DNA from: Pontibacter roseus DSM 17521
Lineage (GTDB): Bacteria; Bacteroidota; Bacteroidia; Cytophagales; Hymenobacteraceae
Assembly (NCBI RefSeq): GCF_000373265.1
Contig: NZ_KB890766.1
Location: 62,187 to 126,186, forward strand
DNA length: 64,000 nt
Reading direction: 5' to 3'
In this document: in pieces, positions 9,371 through 18,205 of the stretch
Position numbering within the stretch: position 1 is the stretch's first letter
Layout: each line of letters opens with the position of its first letter
Translations under genes and position numbers: made by a program
Notes under the pieces: generated by a model
The model's database searches: none
What the model was told of the DNA's origin: nothing
The model's input: only the letters and a program-made list of their open reading frames with translations

Positions 9371-9679
9371 TCAGCCAATGTGCTGCTGGATGATTTGGGA
9401 GAGTTGGTGTCCCGGCACGGCGCCGGCCTGCTTCCAGACTACCTGCCCGTTTCGGAAGAGTATGAAGGTCGGCACACCCTGTACCCGGTACTGTTGGGCC
9501 GCCGCCTGGTTCTTGTCCACGTTGATTTTGATAACCTTCAGCTTGCCCGAGAAGTCCTGCGCCAGTTTCTCCACTACTGGGTTCATGGTTTTGCAGGGAC
9601 CGCACCAGTCCGCATAGAAGTCCACCAGCACCGGCATGCCCGGGCTCTTGATTAATTCAGAAAATGATTTCTTTGCCAT
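9371..9679 (-). CDS. Thioredoxin
   Basis: A 102-residue thioredoxin starting at MAKKSFSEL. The frame extends 11 codons further upstream (to 9712), but that extension is not thioredoxin-like and AGGAAA lies 14 nt before the chosen ATG. The redox motif WCGPCK is at residues 25-30 and the cis-Pro is in GVPTFILF. The protein has no signal peptide, so it is a cytoplasmic disulfide reductase. It converges on the kinase gene with 44 nt between stops. Confidence 0.93.
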   Translation of the reverse strand: MAKKSFSELIKSPGMPVLVDFYADWCGPCKTMNPVVEKLAQDFSGKLKVIKINVDKNQAAAQQYRVQGVPTFILFRNGQVVWKQAGAVPGHQLSQIIQQHIG

Positions 9680-9845
9680 AAGTACACACGTGTTTCCTGC
9701 TTTCTTACGCACTGCGGGAGCAAAGGATTACGCCACTCCAACCAAGCTTTCTGGCAATGTTTTCTCCTGTACAACCCTGCCTGCGCTGCTCAGGGAACTA
9801 TCGCGGGGCCAGATAGATTAAGGCTAATACAATAGAGAAAGACAG

Positions 9846-11081
9846 ATGAAGAAGATAGTAAATAAATGGAAAATTTGGGTGCATACCTGCGTGGTGGCAC
9901 TATTGCTGCTGACGGTGGGTATACCTATGACGGCGTGCAGCAAAGGGGATGAGGCCGTTCCGGAAACAGCCGTGGAGCGCGAACTGCTGGTATCGGCTGA
10001 AAAAGTAGCCACTATTCCGGCTTCTGCCTTGCAGCGGTTAGCGGATGCGTATGGCGGCAGCCTGAAAGAACAAATCAAATACGATGTAGCCGTGTACACC
10101 ATACGCTACCGCACCACCTACCAGGAAAAGGAAACGGAGGCATCCGGGCTGGTGGCGCTGCCCGTGAACAGAACCTCACCTGCACCGGTGCTGAGTGTAC
10201 AGCACGGTACCATTTTCAAACACGAGGAGGCGCCCTCGGCATCAGCCGGTGGACTTACCGGATTCGAGTTTTTCGCAGCGGGCGGCTACGTCACGCTGAT
10301 GCCTGACTATCTGGGTTTTGGCGCCTCCAAGCAGGTGTTGCACCCGTACTACCACCAGCAGTACTCAGGCCTTGCCGTAGTGGATATGATTAAGGCGGCG
10401 CAATCGCTTTACGCTCGTGAGAACATAGCTGTCAACGACCAGCTTTTCCTGGCGGGCTACTCAGAAGGGGGCTTCGTGACGCTGGCTGCGCAGAAGGAGA
10501 TAGAGATGAATCCGGCGCACGGGCTCAAGGTGACGGCCTCGGGTGCCGGCGCGGGAGGGTATGACCTCACCGAGATGCTGGCCGATGTTGTGGCGGGCAA
10601 ACCCTACGAATATCCTGCCTACCTGGCCTACGTGCTCATGAGCTACAACACAAGCTACGGCTGGAACAGACCGCTCACCGATTTCTTCCGGGAGCCGTAT
10701 GCCTCGCGCCTGGCAGCACTGTTCAACGGCCAGCACAGTGGCGGCAACATCAACAGTCAACTGACTACCAATACGAGGGAACTCTTCACAGAGAAATTCC
10801 TGACTGACCTGAAAGGCAGCGGAGAGCAGGACCTGAAGCAAGCGCTGCTGGCCAACAGCTTCAACAGCTGGGTGCCGCAGAGCCCCACGCGCCTATACCA
10901 CGGCACCGCCGATGTGATTGTGCCTTATGCCAACTCCGAGCATACCTTTATCCGCATGAAGGGGGCCGGCGCTCCGAACATGACGCTGGTGCCCATCAAA
11001 GGCGGCACGCACGGCAGCAGCTTCATCCCGATGGTGGTGGACCTAGTGCCTTGGATGCAGTCATTCGAGAAAAGAAACTAA
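9846..11081 (+). CDS. Lipoprotein alpha/beta hydrolase (secretory-lipase-like)
   Basis: A 411-residue protein with a lipoprotein signal; the lipobox Cys is residue 31 (MTAC). The nucleophile elbow GYSEGG is at 204-209 (Ser206), preceded by an oxyanion-type QHGT near 119-122. A likely acid lies in YHGTADVIVPY and the His in GGTHGSS. This is the arrangement of secreted lipases/esterases of the LIP or S9-like type. It would sit in the envelope facing the periplasm or the surface. The gene stands alone and ends in a strong terminator. The substrate is unknown. Confidence 0.87.
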   Translation: MKKIVNKWKIWVHTCVVALLLLTVGIPMTACSKGDEAVPETAVERELLVSAEKVATIPASALQRLADAYGGSLKEQIKYDVAVYTIRYRTTYQEKETEASGLVALPVNRTSPAPVLSVQHGTIFKHEEAPSASAGGLTGFEFFAAGGYVTLMPDYLGFGASKQVLHPYYHQQYSGLAVVDMIKAAQSLYARENIAVNDQLFLAGYSEGGFVTLAAQKEIEMNPAHGLKVTASGAGAGGYDLTEMLADVVAGKPYEYPAYLAYVLMSYNTSYGWNRPLTDFFREPYASRLAALFNGQHSGGNINSQLTTNTRELFTEKFLTDLKGSGEQDLKQALLANSFNSWVPQSPTRLYHGTADVIVPYANSEHTFIRMKGAGAPNMTLVPIKGGTHGSSFIPMVVDLVPWMQSFEKRN

Positions 11082-11106
11082 GTCCACCTCAGCCAGGCAC
11101 AGGAAA

Positions 11107-11143
11107 GCCTCGCAGCACGAACCGCGCTGCGAGGCTTTTTTTT
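11107..11143 (+). terminator. Intrinsic terminator of the hydrolase gene
   Basis: The stem GCCTCGCAGC (11107-11116) pairs with GCTGCGAGGC (11126-11135) and is followed by eight T, 25 nt after the stop codon. Confidence 0.92.
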
Positions 11144-11328
11144 ATCAGTTTACGCCTAAAGAGCCTGGGCTATACCTTGGGGTGTTTCAGGTATAATAGC
11201 GGAATCAGTTGATGCAAGTAGTCCACGAAAAGATTGGTCAGCACCAGGGTATACCCGCTCTATACCCATAAACTGTTTTTCGGAAGAGAAAGATAATGAT
11301 ACTTAGTAGATATAAAATTTACTATATT

Positions 11329-11336
11329 TAAATTTG
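11329..11336 (+). promoter_or_regulatory. Possible Bacteroidota -7 element of the signalling operon
   Basis: TAAATTTG fits the TAnnTTTG consensus exactly and is 31 nt upstream of the ATG at 11368. The -33 position shows only TTAG at a 22-nt spacing, so the assignment is weak. Confidence 0.3.
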
Positions 11337-11367
11337 AACCTTATTTCAACCGCTAAACACAACACAC

Positions 11368-11682
11368 ATGAAAATCACAGGCAAAGAGGGCGGACCGGTG
11401 GACCGGGCTATCGCCAAACGATGGGCAGCCAGGTATAGACGTGCAGGGCGCGGAGCAGTCAACTGCCATATATTTGGCAGGGAGCGCATACTGGAGCTGC
11501 TCAACCAGGAGGGATGCATGGGCGTGAAAATCTACTATGCCCTGAACGAGCAGGATGAGCAGCAACTGCTGCTGGTGGCTACCGACGTGGACGGAAACAA
11601 CATGGAAGACGGTTTGATTATGGACAAGTCAAGTACCTGTCCACCGGATTGCAGTGGCTCTGGCGACCTGGACAATGACTAA
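11368..11682 (+). CDS. Conserved small protein of unknown function, first gene of a signalling operon
   Basis: A 104-residue soluble protein with no signal peptide or membrane segment. It starts MKITGKEGGPVDRAIAKRW, has a central block with GREILE-like helix, EGCMGVKIYYALNE and QQLLLVATDVDGNNM, and ends in a Cys/Pro/Asp tail (CPPDCSGSGDLDND). It resembles an uncharacterised small family I associate with Cytophagia, often beside kinases (recollection, unverified). The gene is 10 nt upstream of a membrane-protein gene, a DesK-type kinase and a stand-alone receiver, so it is probably a sensor, regulator or output of that pathway. No enzymatic motif is visible. Confidence 0.8.
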   Translation: MKITGKEGGPVDRAIAKRWAARYRRAGRGAVNCHIFGRERILELLNQEGCMGVKIYYALNEQDEQQLLLVATDVDGNNMEDGLIMDKSSTCPPDCSGSGDLDND

Positions 11683-11692
11683 GAGGGTCTGA

Positions 11693-12337
11693 ATGGACAT
11701 TTTCAGGATTTTCGCCTTACTTTCAGCTTTTTCCATACTGGTGCCTCTGGCCACCTCTTCGCTGCGGCTGAAGAGCAGCGACACACTGGTGCGGGTTATC
11801 TTTACCTATGCCTTCATCATCCTGTTGGTAGAGGCCGGTGGGCTCTATACCAGGGAACTGGGGCAGAATAACGTCTGGCTTTCCCACTTATACGTTCCGT
11901 TGGAGTACATGCTGCTGTCCCTGGCGATGGCGCTGGGTTTTCGGAACAAAACCATCCGGCAGGGGATATACCTGTCCATTGCGCTGGTGCTGGTGTTCGC
12001 CATTGCGAACGTGGTTCTGTGGCAGCCCCTGGACAAGATGAACTCCCATGTGCGGGCCCTGAGCAGCACGCTCATGAGCCTGCAGGCCCTGCTATACCTG
12101 TACAAGGCCTTTATGGATGTGACGAACGTAAAGCTACTCCGGGACCCCTTCTTCCTACTCAGCATAGGCATCCTGATATACTTTGTGGGTACAGTTTTTC
12201 TGTTCGCCTTTCTGGAAGACATGATACGGGATTCCATGCAGATGGCCCGCTACTTCTGGAGCTCCATCAACTCCAGCTGCACCATCGCCTTTAACCTGAT
12301 ACTCGCCCTAGTTGCATGGAAAGCCCCGAGTCGCTGA
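11693..12337 (+). CDS. Polytopic membrane protein of unknown function in the kinase operon
   Basis: A 214-residue protein with about seven hydrophobic segments (near residues 3-22, 33-50, 65-83, 92-110, 122-140, 153-175 and 190-210) and very short loops. It has no transporter signature that I can see. It overlaps the next gene, a histidine kinase with a single membrane helix, by 22 nt. A natural inference is that it supplies the membrane sensor surface for that kinase. It could equally be an unrelated membrane protein. Confidence 0.8.
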   Translation: MDIFRIFALLSAFSILVPLATSSLRLKSSDTLVRVIFTYAFIILLVEAGGLYTRELGQNNVWLSHLYVPLEYMLLSLAMALGFRNKTIRQGIYLSIALVLVFAIANVVLWQPLDKMNSHVRALSSTLMSLQALLYLYKAFMDVTNVKLLRDPFFLLSIGILIYFVGTVFLFAFLEDMIRDSMQMARYFWSSINSSCTIAFNLILALVAWKAPSR

Positions 12338-13122
12338 ATCCTTGGTTGCCCGTCCTCATCTCTACGCCCCTTATGCTCTTGCTGGTGGCGGGCATCGTGT
12401 TGTTTGTGATGCGCTACCACAAGCGGCTGGTGGCGCACCACGAGCACCTGCGCCACCTGGAAGCTGTTAGGCAGCGGCAGTTGCTGGAGGCGGCGCTGGA
12501 GGCCCAGGAGGCGGAGCGCCGTCGCGTTGCCCGCGACCTGCACGACGAGGTGGGGGGCATGCTGGCGCTCATCCGCCTCAACATCGGGCAGGTGGCGCGG
12601 CAGAGCGCGGAGGCGCAAACAGCCACCGAGACCGCGCTGCGGGCGAAGCAGCAGCTGGATGAGGCCATTGGCAGCGTACGGCGCATCTCCCACGACCTGA
12701 TGCCTGTGGTGCTCGAGAAAATGGGCCTGGTGCAGGCCATCAAAGGTATGGCGCACTCCTTTCCGCCGGACGGCGGCCTGGAAATGCGCTTCACGCACAA
12801 CCTGGACCAGCAGCGGCTCGACGCCCGACAGGAACTGTTGCTTTTCCGGATTTTGCAGGAGCTTCTCAACAACTCACTCAAGCATGCCGGGGCCTCACTC
12901 ATCACAGTAGACCTGCATAAAACGGCCACAGAGGCCAGTCTGACGTATACTGATAACGGTAGGGGCTTTGACTATCAGCCTGTTCAGCAGGGAGGCGAGC
13001 AGGCAGGCGGCCTGGGGCTGAGGAACCTGGAGAGCCGTGTTGCCTTGCTGAATGGGCGCTTTCACTACAATTCACGGCGCGGGGCCGGAATAAAAGCTGA
13101 AATTGTCATCCCGATTACGTAG
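12316..13122 (+). CDS. DesK/NarX-type sensor histidine kinase (HisKA_3)
   Basis: A 268-residue kinase. One N-terminal membrane helix (about 9-32) leads into a coiled segment and the HisKA_3 H-box RDLHDEVGG near residues 74-82. The HATPase follows with N-box LLNNSLKHAGA, G1 DNGRGF and G2 GGLGLRNLESRV. It has no periplasmic sensor domain. It overlaps the upstream membrane protein by 22 nt and is followed by a receiver-only protein. This kinase class normally phosphorylates NarL/LuxR-type regulators. Confidence 0.93.
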   Translation: MESPESLNPWLPVLISTPLMLLLVAGIVLFVMRYHKRLVAHHEHLRHLEAVRQRQLLEAALEAQEAERRRVARDLHDEVGGMLALIRLNIGQVARQSAEAQTATETALRAKQQLDEAIGSVRRISHDLMPVVLEKMGLVQAIKGMAHSFPPDGGLEMRFTHNLDQQRLDARQELLLFRILQELLNNSLKHAGASLITVDLHKTATEASLTYTDNGRGFDYQPVQQGGEQAGGLGLRNLESRVALLNGRFHYNSRRGAGIKAEIVIPIT

Positions 13123-13139
13123 ATTTGAATTGCTATATT

Positions 13140-13144
13140 GGAGG
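13140..13144 (+). promoter_or_regulatory. Shine-Dalgarno site deciding the receiver start
   Basis: GGAGG lies 7 nt before the ATG at 13152. This favours that start over the in-frame TTG at 13125, which has no such site. Confidence 0.7.
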
Positions 13145-13151
13145 CCTGCTT

Positions 13152-13577
13152 ATGGAGCTGCAGTCACTTACGTTGGCCATCGCCGATGACCATACCCTCT
13201 TCCGGAAAGGAGTCATTGAGATTCTGAAGAATTTCGAGGAAATAACCGTTACCGATGACGCTGGGAACGGGGTGGAACTGCTGGAGAAAATAGAGAGCAA
13301 CCTGCCCGACATCGTGCTCCTCGACCTGGAGATGCCCGACATGGACGGTATAGCCGTAGCCCGCTACATTCTGAGCAAATACCCGCAGGTGAAGATTCTG
13401 GTGGTGTCCATGTATGGCGAGGAGGAACTTGTCAAGAAGCTCATAGACGAGGGGGTACACGGTTACCTGCTGAAGTGTGCCGAACCTGAGGAACTGCGGG
13501 AGGTGCTGCAGGTACTCAAAAGCGGAAACTCCCACTACTGCTCCGTCCCGAAACAGTACTTCACCCTGGGGCAATAA
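13152..13577 (+). CDS. Stand-alone NarL-type receiver domain (no HTH)
   Basis: A 141-residue protein of receiver only. The acidic pair is in IADDH, the phospho-Asp in IVLLDLEMPDMDG, the Thr/Ser switch in VVSMYGE and the Lys in GYLLKC. The fold resembles NarL/LuxR receivers, yet the protein stops at YFTLGQ, just where the LuxR HTH should begin, and a terminator follows 6 nt later. No shifted HTH coding is visible after the stop, so this appears to be a native single-domain regulator rather than a frameshift. Output must be by protein contact, perhaps with the operon's small protein. Confidence 0.9.
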   Translation: MELQSLTLAIADDHTLFRKGVIEILKNFEEITVTDDAGNGVELLEKIESNLPDIVLLDLEMPDMDGIAVARYILSKYPQVKILVVSMYGEEELVKKLIDEGVHGYLLKCAEPEELREVLQVLKSGNSHYCSVPKQYFTLGQ

Positions 13578-13583
13578 AAGAAA

Positions 13584-13607
13584 AAAGCCGCAACATGTTG
13601 CGGCTTT
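13584..13607. terminator. Bidirectional terminator between convergent genes
   Basis: The 24-nt sequence AAAGCCGCAACA/TGTTGCGGCTTT is a perfect palindrome located between the receiver stop (13577) and the MFS stop (13622). A-runs on the left give a T-run for the minus strand. Confidence 0.85.
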
Positions 13608-13621
13608 CGTGTTTCTAAACC

Positions 13622-14878
13622 TTATCCCACTGCTTTGATGTACCGCACCACCCAGATGGCTACTAAGGTCACGACGCAGGCCATCACGCCCACCCAATTG
13701 TAGTGAATTAGGGTTCCATTCGCCGCTTCCTGCACAATGAGGCCGGAGACAAAAGCCGCTATACCTGCACCCAGCTGCTGCACCGAGGAGTTGATGCTCA
13801 TGAAGCTTCCTCTCAGTTTGGGCTCCACGCTGGAAGTCATCAATGACATGGCCGGCACAAAGCGCGCCCCGAAGAAGATGAAGAACACCGTTGTCACCAT
13901 CAGGGCCGTCACGTGCTCCACAGGCGGCAGGTTCGTGATGATGAGGATGGGGATGATGGAGAGCAGCGCGGCTATTTTGAACACCCGGTGCTTGCCGTGC
14001 TTATCAGCCAGGCGACCCGCCCATTGCGACGTGAACACCGTTGCCAGACCACCGAAGAGGTAGATGTAACTCAGGTCCCGCTCCGTGAAACCCACGTTGG
14101 CCACCATGTAGGGGCTGATGAAAGGCACCACCAAAAAGCCCGCCATCGTGAGGGTTACCGTCAGGGCCATGGCCCACTGCAGGTTACGCTTCTTCAGAAT
14201 CTCCTTGAGCGTATGGAGAGGGTTGCCCGGAACGCCGTTAGTCAGGTGTCCGCGCATGGTGGGCAAAAAGCGAACGGCCGCCAGCAGGACGATGAGGCTG
14301 AGGCCCACCAGCAGGTAGAAAGGCGCGTGCCAGCTCATCTCGCTCGCCAGGTATAGCCCGATAGGTATACCGGCTATGGAAGCCACTGAGAAAGCCGCCA
14401 TCACACGTCCCGTCGCCGCCCCTCTTCTGTGCTCCGGTATGGCATCCCCAATTACGGCCAGCACCAGTGCGCCCAACACACCACCAAAGCCACCGGCCAC
14501 CACACGCGCCAGCAGCAGCAGACTGAAGGAAGGGGCGATGGCGCAACCCAGCGTGCCGATGATGAAGCCCAGGTATAGGGCGAGCAGCGCATATTTGCGG
14601 TCGAAGCGGTCAATGAACAGCGCGCTCACGAAACCGGCCACGGCCGCGCTGAAGGTATAGGCCGATACCAGCAAACCGAACTCACGCGGCGAGATGTCAA
14701 AAACGCGCATCAGCTGCGGCCCTAGCGGCATCATAATGACAAAGTCCATCATGTGTGTGAATTGAATAGCCGCCAAAATGAAGATGAGCATTCCCTCCCG
14801 TATGACCTCTTTGGGTACTACATCTTCCGTCGCCTGGGCTGCTATACCTACTGTATCGTTATTTTTGTACTGGTTCAT
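13622..14878 (-). CDS. MFS transporter, multidrug-resistance (DHA1) type
   Basis: A 418-residue protein with 12 predicted membrane segments. The MFS loop 2-3 motif appears as ALFIDRFDRK near residue 88 and a second as WAGRLADKHGKHR near residue 293. The first helix HMMDFVIMMPLGPQL is typical of drug:H+ antiporters of the Bcr/DHA1 kind. It probably exports small molecules using the proton gradient; the substrate is not predictable. A single gene, convergent with the signalling operon. Confidence 0.9.
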   Translation of the reverse strand: MNQYKNNDTVGIAAQATEDVVPKEVIREGMLIFILAAIQFTHMMDFVIMMPLGPQLMRVFDISPREFGLLVSAYTFSAAVAGFVSALFIDRFDRKYALLALYLGFIIGTLGCAIAPSFSLLLLARVVAGGFGGVLGALVLAVIGDAIPEHRRGAATGRVMAAFSVASIAGIPIGLYLASEMSWHAPFYLLVGLSLIVLLAAVRFLPTMRGHLTNGVPGNPLHTLKEILKKRNLQWAMALTVTLTMAGFLVVPFISPYMVANVGFTERDLSYIYLFGGLATVFTSQWAGRLADKHGKHRVFKIAALLSIIPILIITNLPPVEHVTALMVTTVFFIFFGARFVPAMSLMTSSVEPKLRGSFMSINSSVQQLGAGIAAFVSGLIVQEAANGTLIHYNWVGVMACVVTLVAIWVVRYIKAVG

Positions 14879-15045
14879 AGTTTAAACATCGAAATAAAAA
14901 CAAGCCGGCAAATCTACGCATAAATTGCTCCTTTCCATACGCCTCTCAACCACGAAAAATTCAATTGGCCGAAGTCTTGTAAACTACGGGAGGCTGCAAA
15001 ATGTTCTGGTAAAAACACGTAATAGGGAGGAACGTAATATTTTCT

Positions 15046-15339
15046 ATGGCAAAGAAGCAGGAGGAGCTGGTTTGTGAGCTGTGCGGCCGTGAGGTGCTCT
15101 ACCTGACGCGCCACCACCTGGTGCCCCGCGAGGAGGGAGGCCGCTACGGGGCCACGGCCGAACTGTGCCAGCCCTGCCACAGCACCCTGCACCTCACCTT
15201 CAGCAACCGCGAACTGGCCACCCTCTACAACTCCATACCCGCCCTGCAGGAGGCGGAGGGCCTGCAGAAGTACCTCAAATGGGTGCGCAACAAGCGGCTG
15301 GAGCGCATCTCCAACAGGCGCGGCAGGCGAGGAAAATAA
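15046..15339 (+). CDS. Small HNH-motif zinc protein
   Basis: A 97-residue basic protein with C10-x2-C13, H23/H24 in LTRHHLVP, and C41-x2-C44-H45 with H49 (CQPCHSTLH). This is a compact HNH/treble-clef nuclease arrangement with four zinc Cys. The C-terminus is Arg/Lys rich (RISNRRGRRGK), suitable for nucleic-acid contact. It is monocistronic and converges closely on the NAPRTase gene (6 nt between stops). Short HNH proteins of this form are common in Bacteroidota; the role is unknown. Confidence 0.85.
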   Translation: MAKKQEELVCELCGREVLYLTRHHLVPREEGGRYGATAELCQPCHSTLHLTFSNRELATLYNSIPALQEAEGLQKYLKWVRNKRLERISNRRGRRGK

Positions 15340-15345
15340 TTGGCG

Positions 15346-16833
15346 TCACTGTCCGGTGACGGCAGCCTCTCCCTTTTCCCGCAGCTCCAGTATCAGCTCC
15401 GTCTTGAACTGATGGAAACTCGCCTCCAGGCCGGCCGGGTAGCTGTGCGGGTTGAGCAGGCGCTTGATGCTTTCGTGCAGTTTTCCCAGCTCCTCCGTTC
15501 GGTGAGTGCGGATGGCCTCCATATCCGGAAGTTTATATACCAGCTCGCCTTTTACAAATATGGCCACCAGCAGGTCCTGGTAGGCGGTGCCGGCAGGTAT
15601 GGCTTTGCGGAGTGTGCTGTCAAGCGGAGATACAATGGTGGTTTGCTCCGGCAGGGGCTCCGCCTCATTGAAAATCATGTCCGCGATGTACCCGTTCTTG
15701 TCATAGAAGCGGCGCACCTGTTGTATACCTGGGTTCGAGGTTTTGGCCAGCTGCTCCGACAGCTTGATGTTGTAGCTCCAGGAATCGTCCTCCTGCCGCA
15801 GCGCCGCCAGTTTGTACACCCCTCCCAGCGCCGGCTGGTCGTAGGCCGTCACCATTTGCGTGCCCACGCCCCACACGGTTATTTTCGCCCCTTCCTGTTT
15901 CAGGCTGGTGATGATGTGTTCGTTCAAATCGTTGCTGGCTACGATGCTGGTCTCCTGAAAACCCGCCTCGTCCAGCAGCCTGCGCGCCTCTTTGCTTAGG
16001 TAGGTGAGGTCGCCGGAATCCAGCCGGATGCCGTTGAAGGTGAAGCCCGAGAGCTGCAGTTTCTGGGCTACGTCGATGGCGTTCTTCACCCCCTCCACCG
16101 TGTTGTAGGTATCCACCAGGAATACGGAGTCGTGTGGAAAGGCCTGGCCGTAGGCCTCAAAGGAGGCGCTTTCACTCTCGAAAGCCTGCACCCAGCTGTG
16201 CGCGTGGGTGCCCTTCACAGGTATGCCGTACAGCTCGCCGGCCAGCAGGTTAGAGGTGGCATCCGCTCCGCCCACATAGGCCGCCCGGGTGGCCGCCAGG
16301 GCACCGTCTATACCTTGCGCACGGCGCATGCCGAATTCAATCACCTGGTCGCCTTTGGCCGCCTCCTTGATGCGGGCGGCCTTTGTGGCTATCAGCGTCT
16401 GGAAGTTGACGATGGTGAGCAGCGGCGTCTCGACGAGCTGGGCCTGCAGCAGAGGTCCGCGCACACGAATCAACGGCTCGCCCGGGAACACGACGCTCCC
16501 CTCCGGTATGGCCTCCACATCACAGGTGAAACGCAGGTCGCGCAGGTAATCCAGGAAACCCTGCTCAAACAGGGGTGTTTGCTGGCTCCCCTTCAAGCTG
16601 CCCAGGTAGGCTAGGTCCTCGTCTTGGAACCGCAGTTGCTGCAGGTACTCCACCGCATGCTCCAGTCCAGCGGCAATGGTATACCCTCCCTGGAAGGGGT
16701 TCTTGCGGAAATACAGGTGGAAAACAGCCTCGCGCTCGGCCATGCCGTGCTTCCAGTAGCCGTAGGCCATGGTAAGCTGGTAGAGGTCGGTGAGCAGGGC
16801 CAGTGATGTTTCGTATATCTTCTTCAGACTCAT
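15346..16833 (-). CDS. pncB: Nicotinate phosphoribosyltransferase
   Basis: A 495-residue enzyme of the Preiss-Handler NAD salvage pathway, converting nicotinate and PRPP (with ATP) to nicotinate mononucleotide. The N-terminus [18 protein letters not shown] is a family hallmark. Further family stretches are [40 protein letters not shown], and GIRLDSGDL near the phosphoribosyl site. The frame extends to 16941, but MSLKKIYE at 16833 fits the family start, and AAGGAG lies about 15 nt upstream of it. The gene is isolated from other NAD genes here. Confidence 0.95.
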   Translation of the reverse strand: MSLKKIYETSLALLTDLYQLTMAYGYWKHGMAEREAVFHLYFRKNPFQGGYTIAAGLEHAVEYLQQLRFQDEDLAYLGSLKGSQQTPLFEQGFLDYLRDLRFTCDVEAIPEGSVVFPGEPLIRVRGPLLQAQLVETPLLTIVNFQTLIATKAARIKEAAKGDQVIEFGMRRAQGIDGALAATRAAYVGGADATSNLLAGELYGIPVKGTHAHSWVQAFESESASFEAYGQAFPHDSVFLVDTYNTVEGVKNAIDVAQKLQLSGFTFNGIRLDSGDLTYLSKEARRLLDEAGFQETSIVASNDLNEHIITSLKQEGAKITVWGVGTQMVTAYDQPALGGVYKLAALRQEDDSWSYNIKLSEQLAKTSNPGIQQVRRFYDKNGYIADMIFNEAEPLPEQTTIVSPLDSTLRKAIPAGTAYQDLLVAIFVKGELVYKLPDMEAIRTHRTEELGKLHESIKRLLNPHSYPAGLEASFHQFKTELILELREKGEAAVTGQ

Positions 16834-16992
16834 GGTATGCAATATTAACTCCTTAAAACGAATAAGTGCGAGATTGGGTGTTAAACTATGCCTTCCTAGC
16901 CCCGTGCTATACCTGCCCAGGCAGGGAAGGGCCACAGGCAAACCACAACAGCCCTGGTATGAACTGGGGCTTCTTTTCCGTATCTTTCAGAC

Positions 16993-18057
16993 ATGATAAA
17001 GCGACGATTCATGCCTTTCTCGGAGGCGAAGACACACAGGGCCCTCATTGTGGACAGCGCGCACCCCAACGGGCTGGTGCTGTCGCATTGGCGCGGCGCG
17101 GCCACCCCAGCCGAGGTGCGCGACGACACCAGCGCGGCCATCGTGCTGAACGCGCTCCGCTTGGACCTGCCCGGGCTGGAGCTCTCCTACGTGACGGCCA
17201 ACCATTTCGATATCGATGGGTTTGTGGGGGTATGGAGCCTGCTGAACCCGGAGAAAGCGCTGGAAAACGAGGAGCTGCTGCGCCAGATGGCCCTCATCGG
17301 CGATTTCCGGGAGCTGGACCTGAACCACCCGCTGGCAGGGGAGGCCCTGAAACTGGTGTGCTGGCTGAACGCCCGGGAACGCGACATGTTCTACGCTCCC
17401 TTCGCAGCCGATGACATGGAGGAGTCGGAGGCGAAGCTCTGCGTGCAGAAGTTCACCTATTTCCTGCGGGAGTTTGGCCGCGTGCTGCAGGATCCGGACT
17501 GGGAGAAGCCGGTATGGGAGGAGGAGGTGGCCGATGTGTTGCTCGGCTACCGCGACATGTACAAGCCCGACACCAAACTAGAGCGCCATCCCGGTATAGG
17601 ACTCATTGTGGTGCACACACACAAGCCCTTGCATTACTATGCCCTGTTCAGCCGCACCATCGGTTTTGACATCGTGCTCAGCTGCTACGACGACAACCGC
17701 TACGAGCTCGAATACAAGTACACCACCTGGGTCGACATCGCCTCCCGGGCCACCCTACCGCGCATCTCTTTGGCGCCGCTGGCCCGCAAGCTGAACGAGC
17801 TGGAGCAGTCGGGCCATACCTGGACGGCCGACGGCATCACCGAGACCGGCCCGCTGCTGCGCCTGGACGGAACCGGCCTGTCCCGCATGGAGGCGTTCGA
17901 CAACCCCACGTCCCGCGAAATCCACTCCTCCTCCATACCTGTGGAGGAGCTCAAGCAGATTGTAATTGCTTTCTACAAAGAGGCCTATGCCGGTGTGCAG
18001 CCCAAACGTTTCTGGACCTGGGAAGAAGTGAAGGAACTGAACAGGCGGTATAAGTAG
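16993..18057 (+). CDS. Conserved cytoplasmic protein of unknown function (possibly DUF6687-like)
   Basis: A 354-residue soluble protein without signal or membrane segments. It contains ALIVDSAHPNGLVLSHW near the start, NHFDIDGFVGVWSLLNP around residues 70-86, and a C-terminal TPKRFWTWEEVKELN-like end. The NHFDIDG stretch loosely recalls the DHxDxDG metal motif of DHH phosphoesterases, but the rest of that family's motifs are not evident. I link it from memory to a Bacteroidota family (DUF6687), unverified. A second possible start is the ATG at 17011 (MPFSEAKTH). Divergent from pncB with a 159-nt spacer. Confidence 0.8.
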   Translation: MIKRRFMPFSEAKTHRALIVDSAHPNGLVLSHWRGAATPAEVRDDTSAAIVLNALRLDLPGLELSYVTANHFDIDGFVGVWSLLNPEKALENEELLRQMALIGDFRELDLNHPLAGEALKLVCWLNARERDMFYAPFAADDMEESEAKLCVQKFTYFLREFGRVLQDPDWEKPVWEEEVADVLLGYRDMYKPDTKLERHPGIGLIVVHTHKPLHYYALFSRTIGFDIVLSCYDDNRYELEYKYTTWVDIASRATLPRISLAPLARKLNELEQSGHTWTADGITETGPLLRLDGTGLSRMEAFDNPTSREIHSSSIPVEELKQIVIAFYKEAYAGVQPKRFWTWEEVKELNRRYK

Positions 18058-18205
18058 GGCAGCGGAAGAAGAAGTAGAGAGATTCTGGCGGCAGGAACAT
18101 GATGCATGTCATTTTTGATATCGTTATTAATGCTCATTTTTGTTCATGCTCGTATACATAGTAAATACTTGATATAAGTCAGCGAAAGCCCAACTCACAC
18201 TGAAC

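Noticed and set aside
13152..13577. Frameshifted full-length LuxR regulator
   Set aside because: No HTH coding in any frame after the stop; a terminator begins 6 nt later, so it is a natural single-domain protein.
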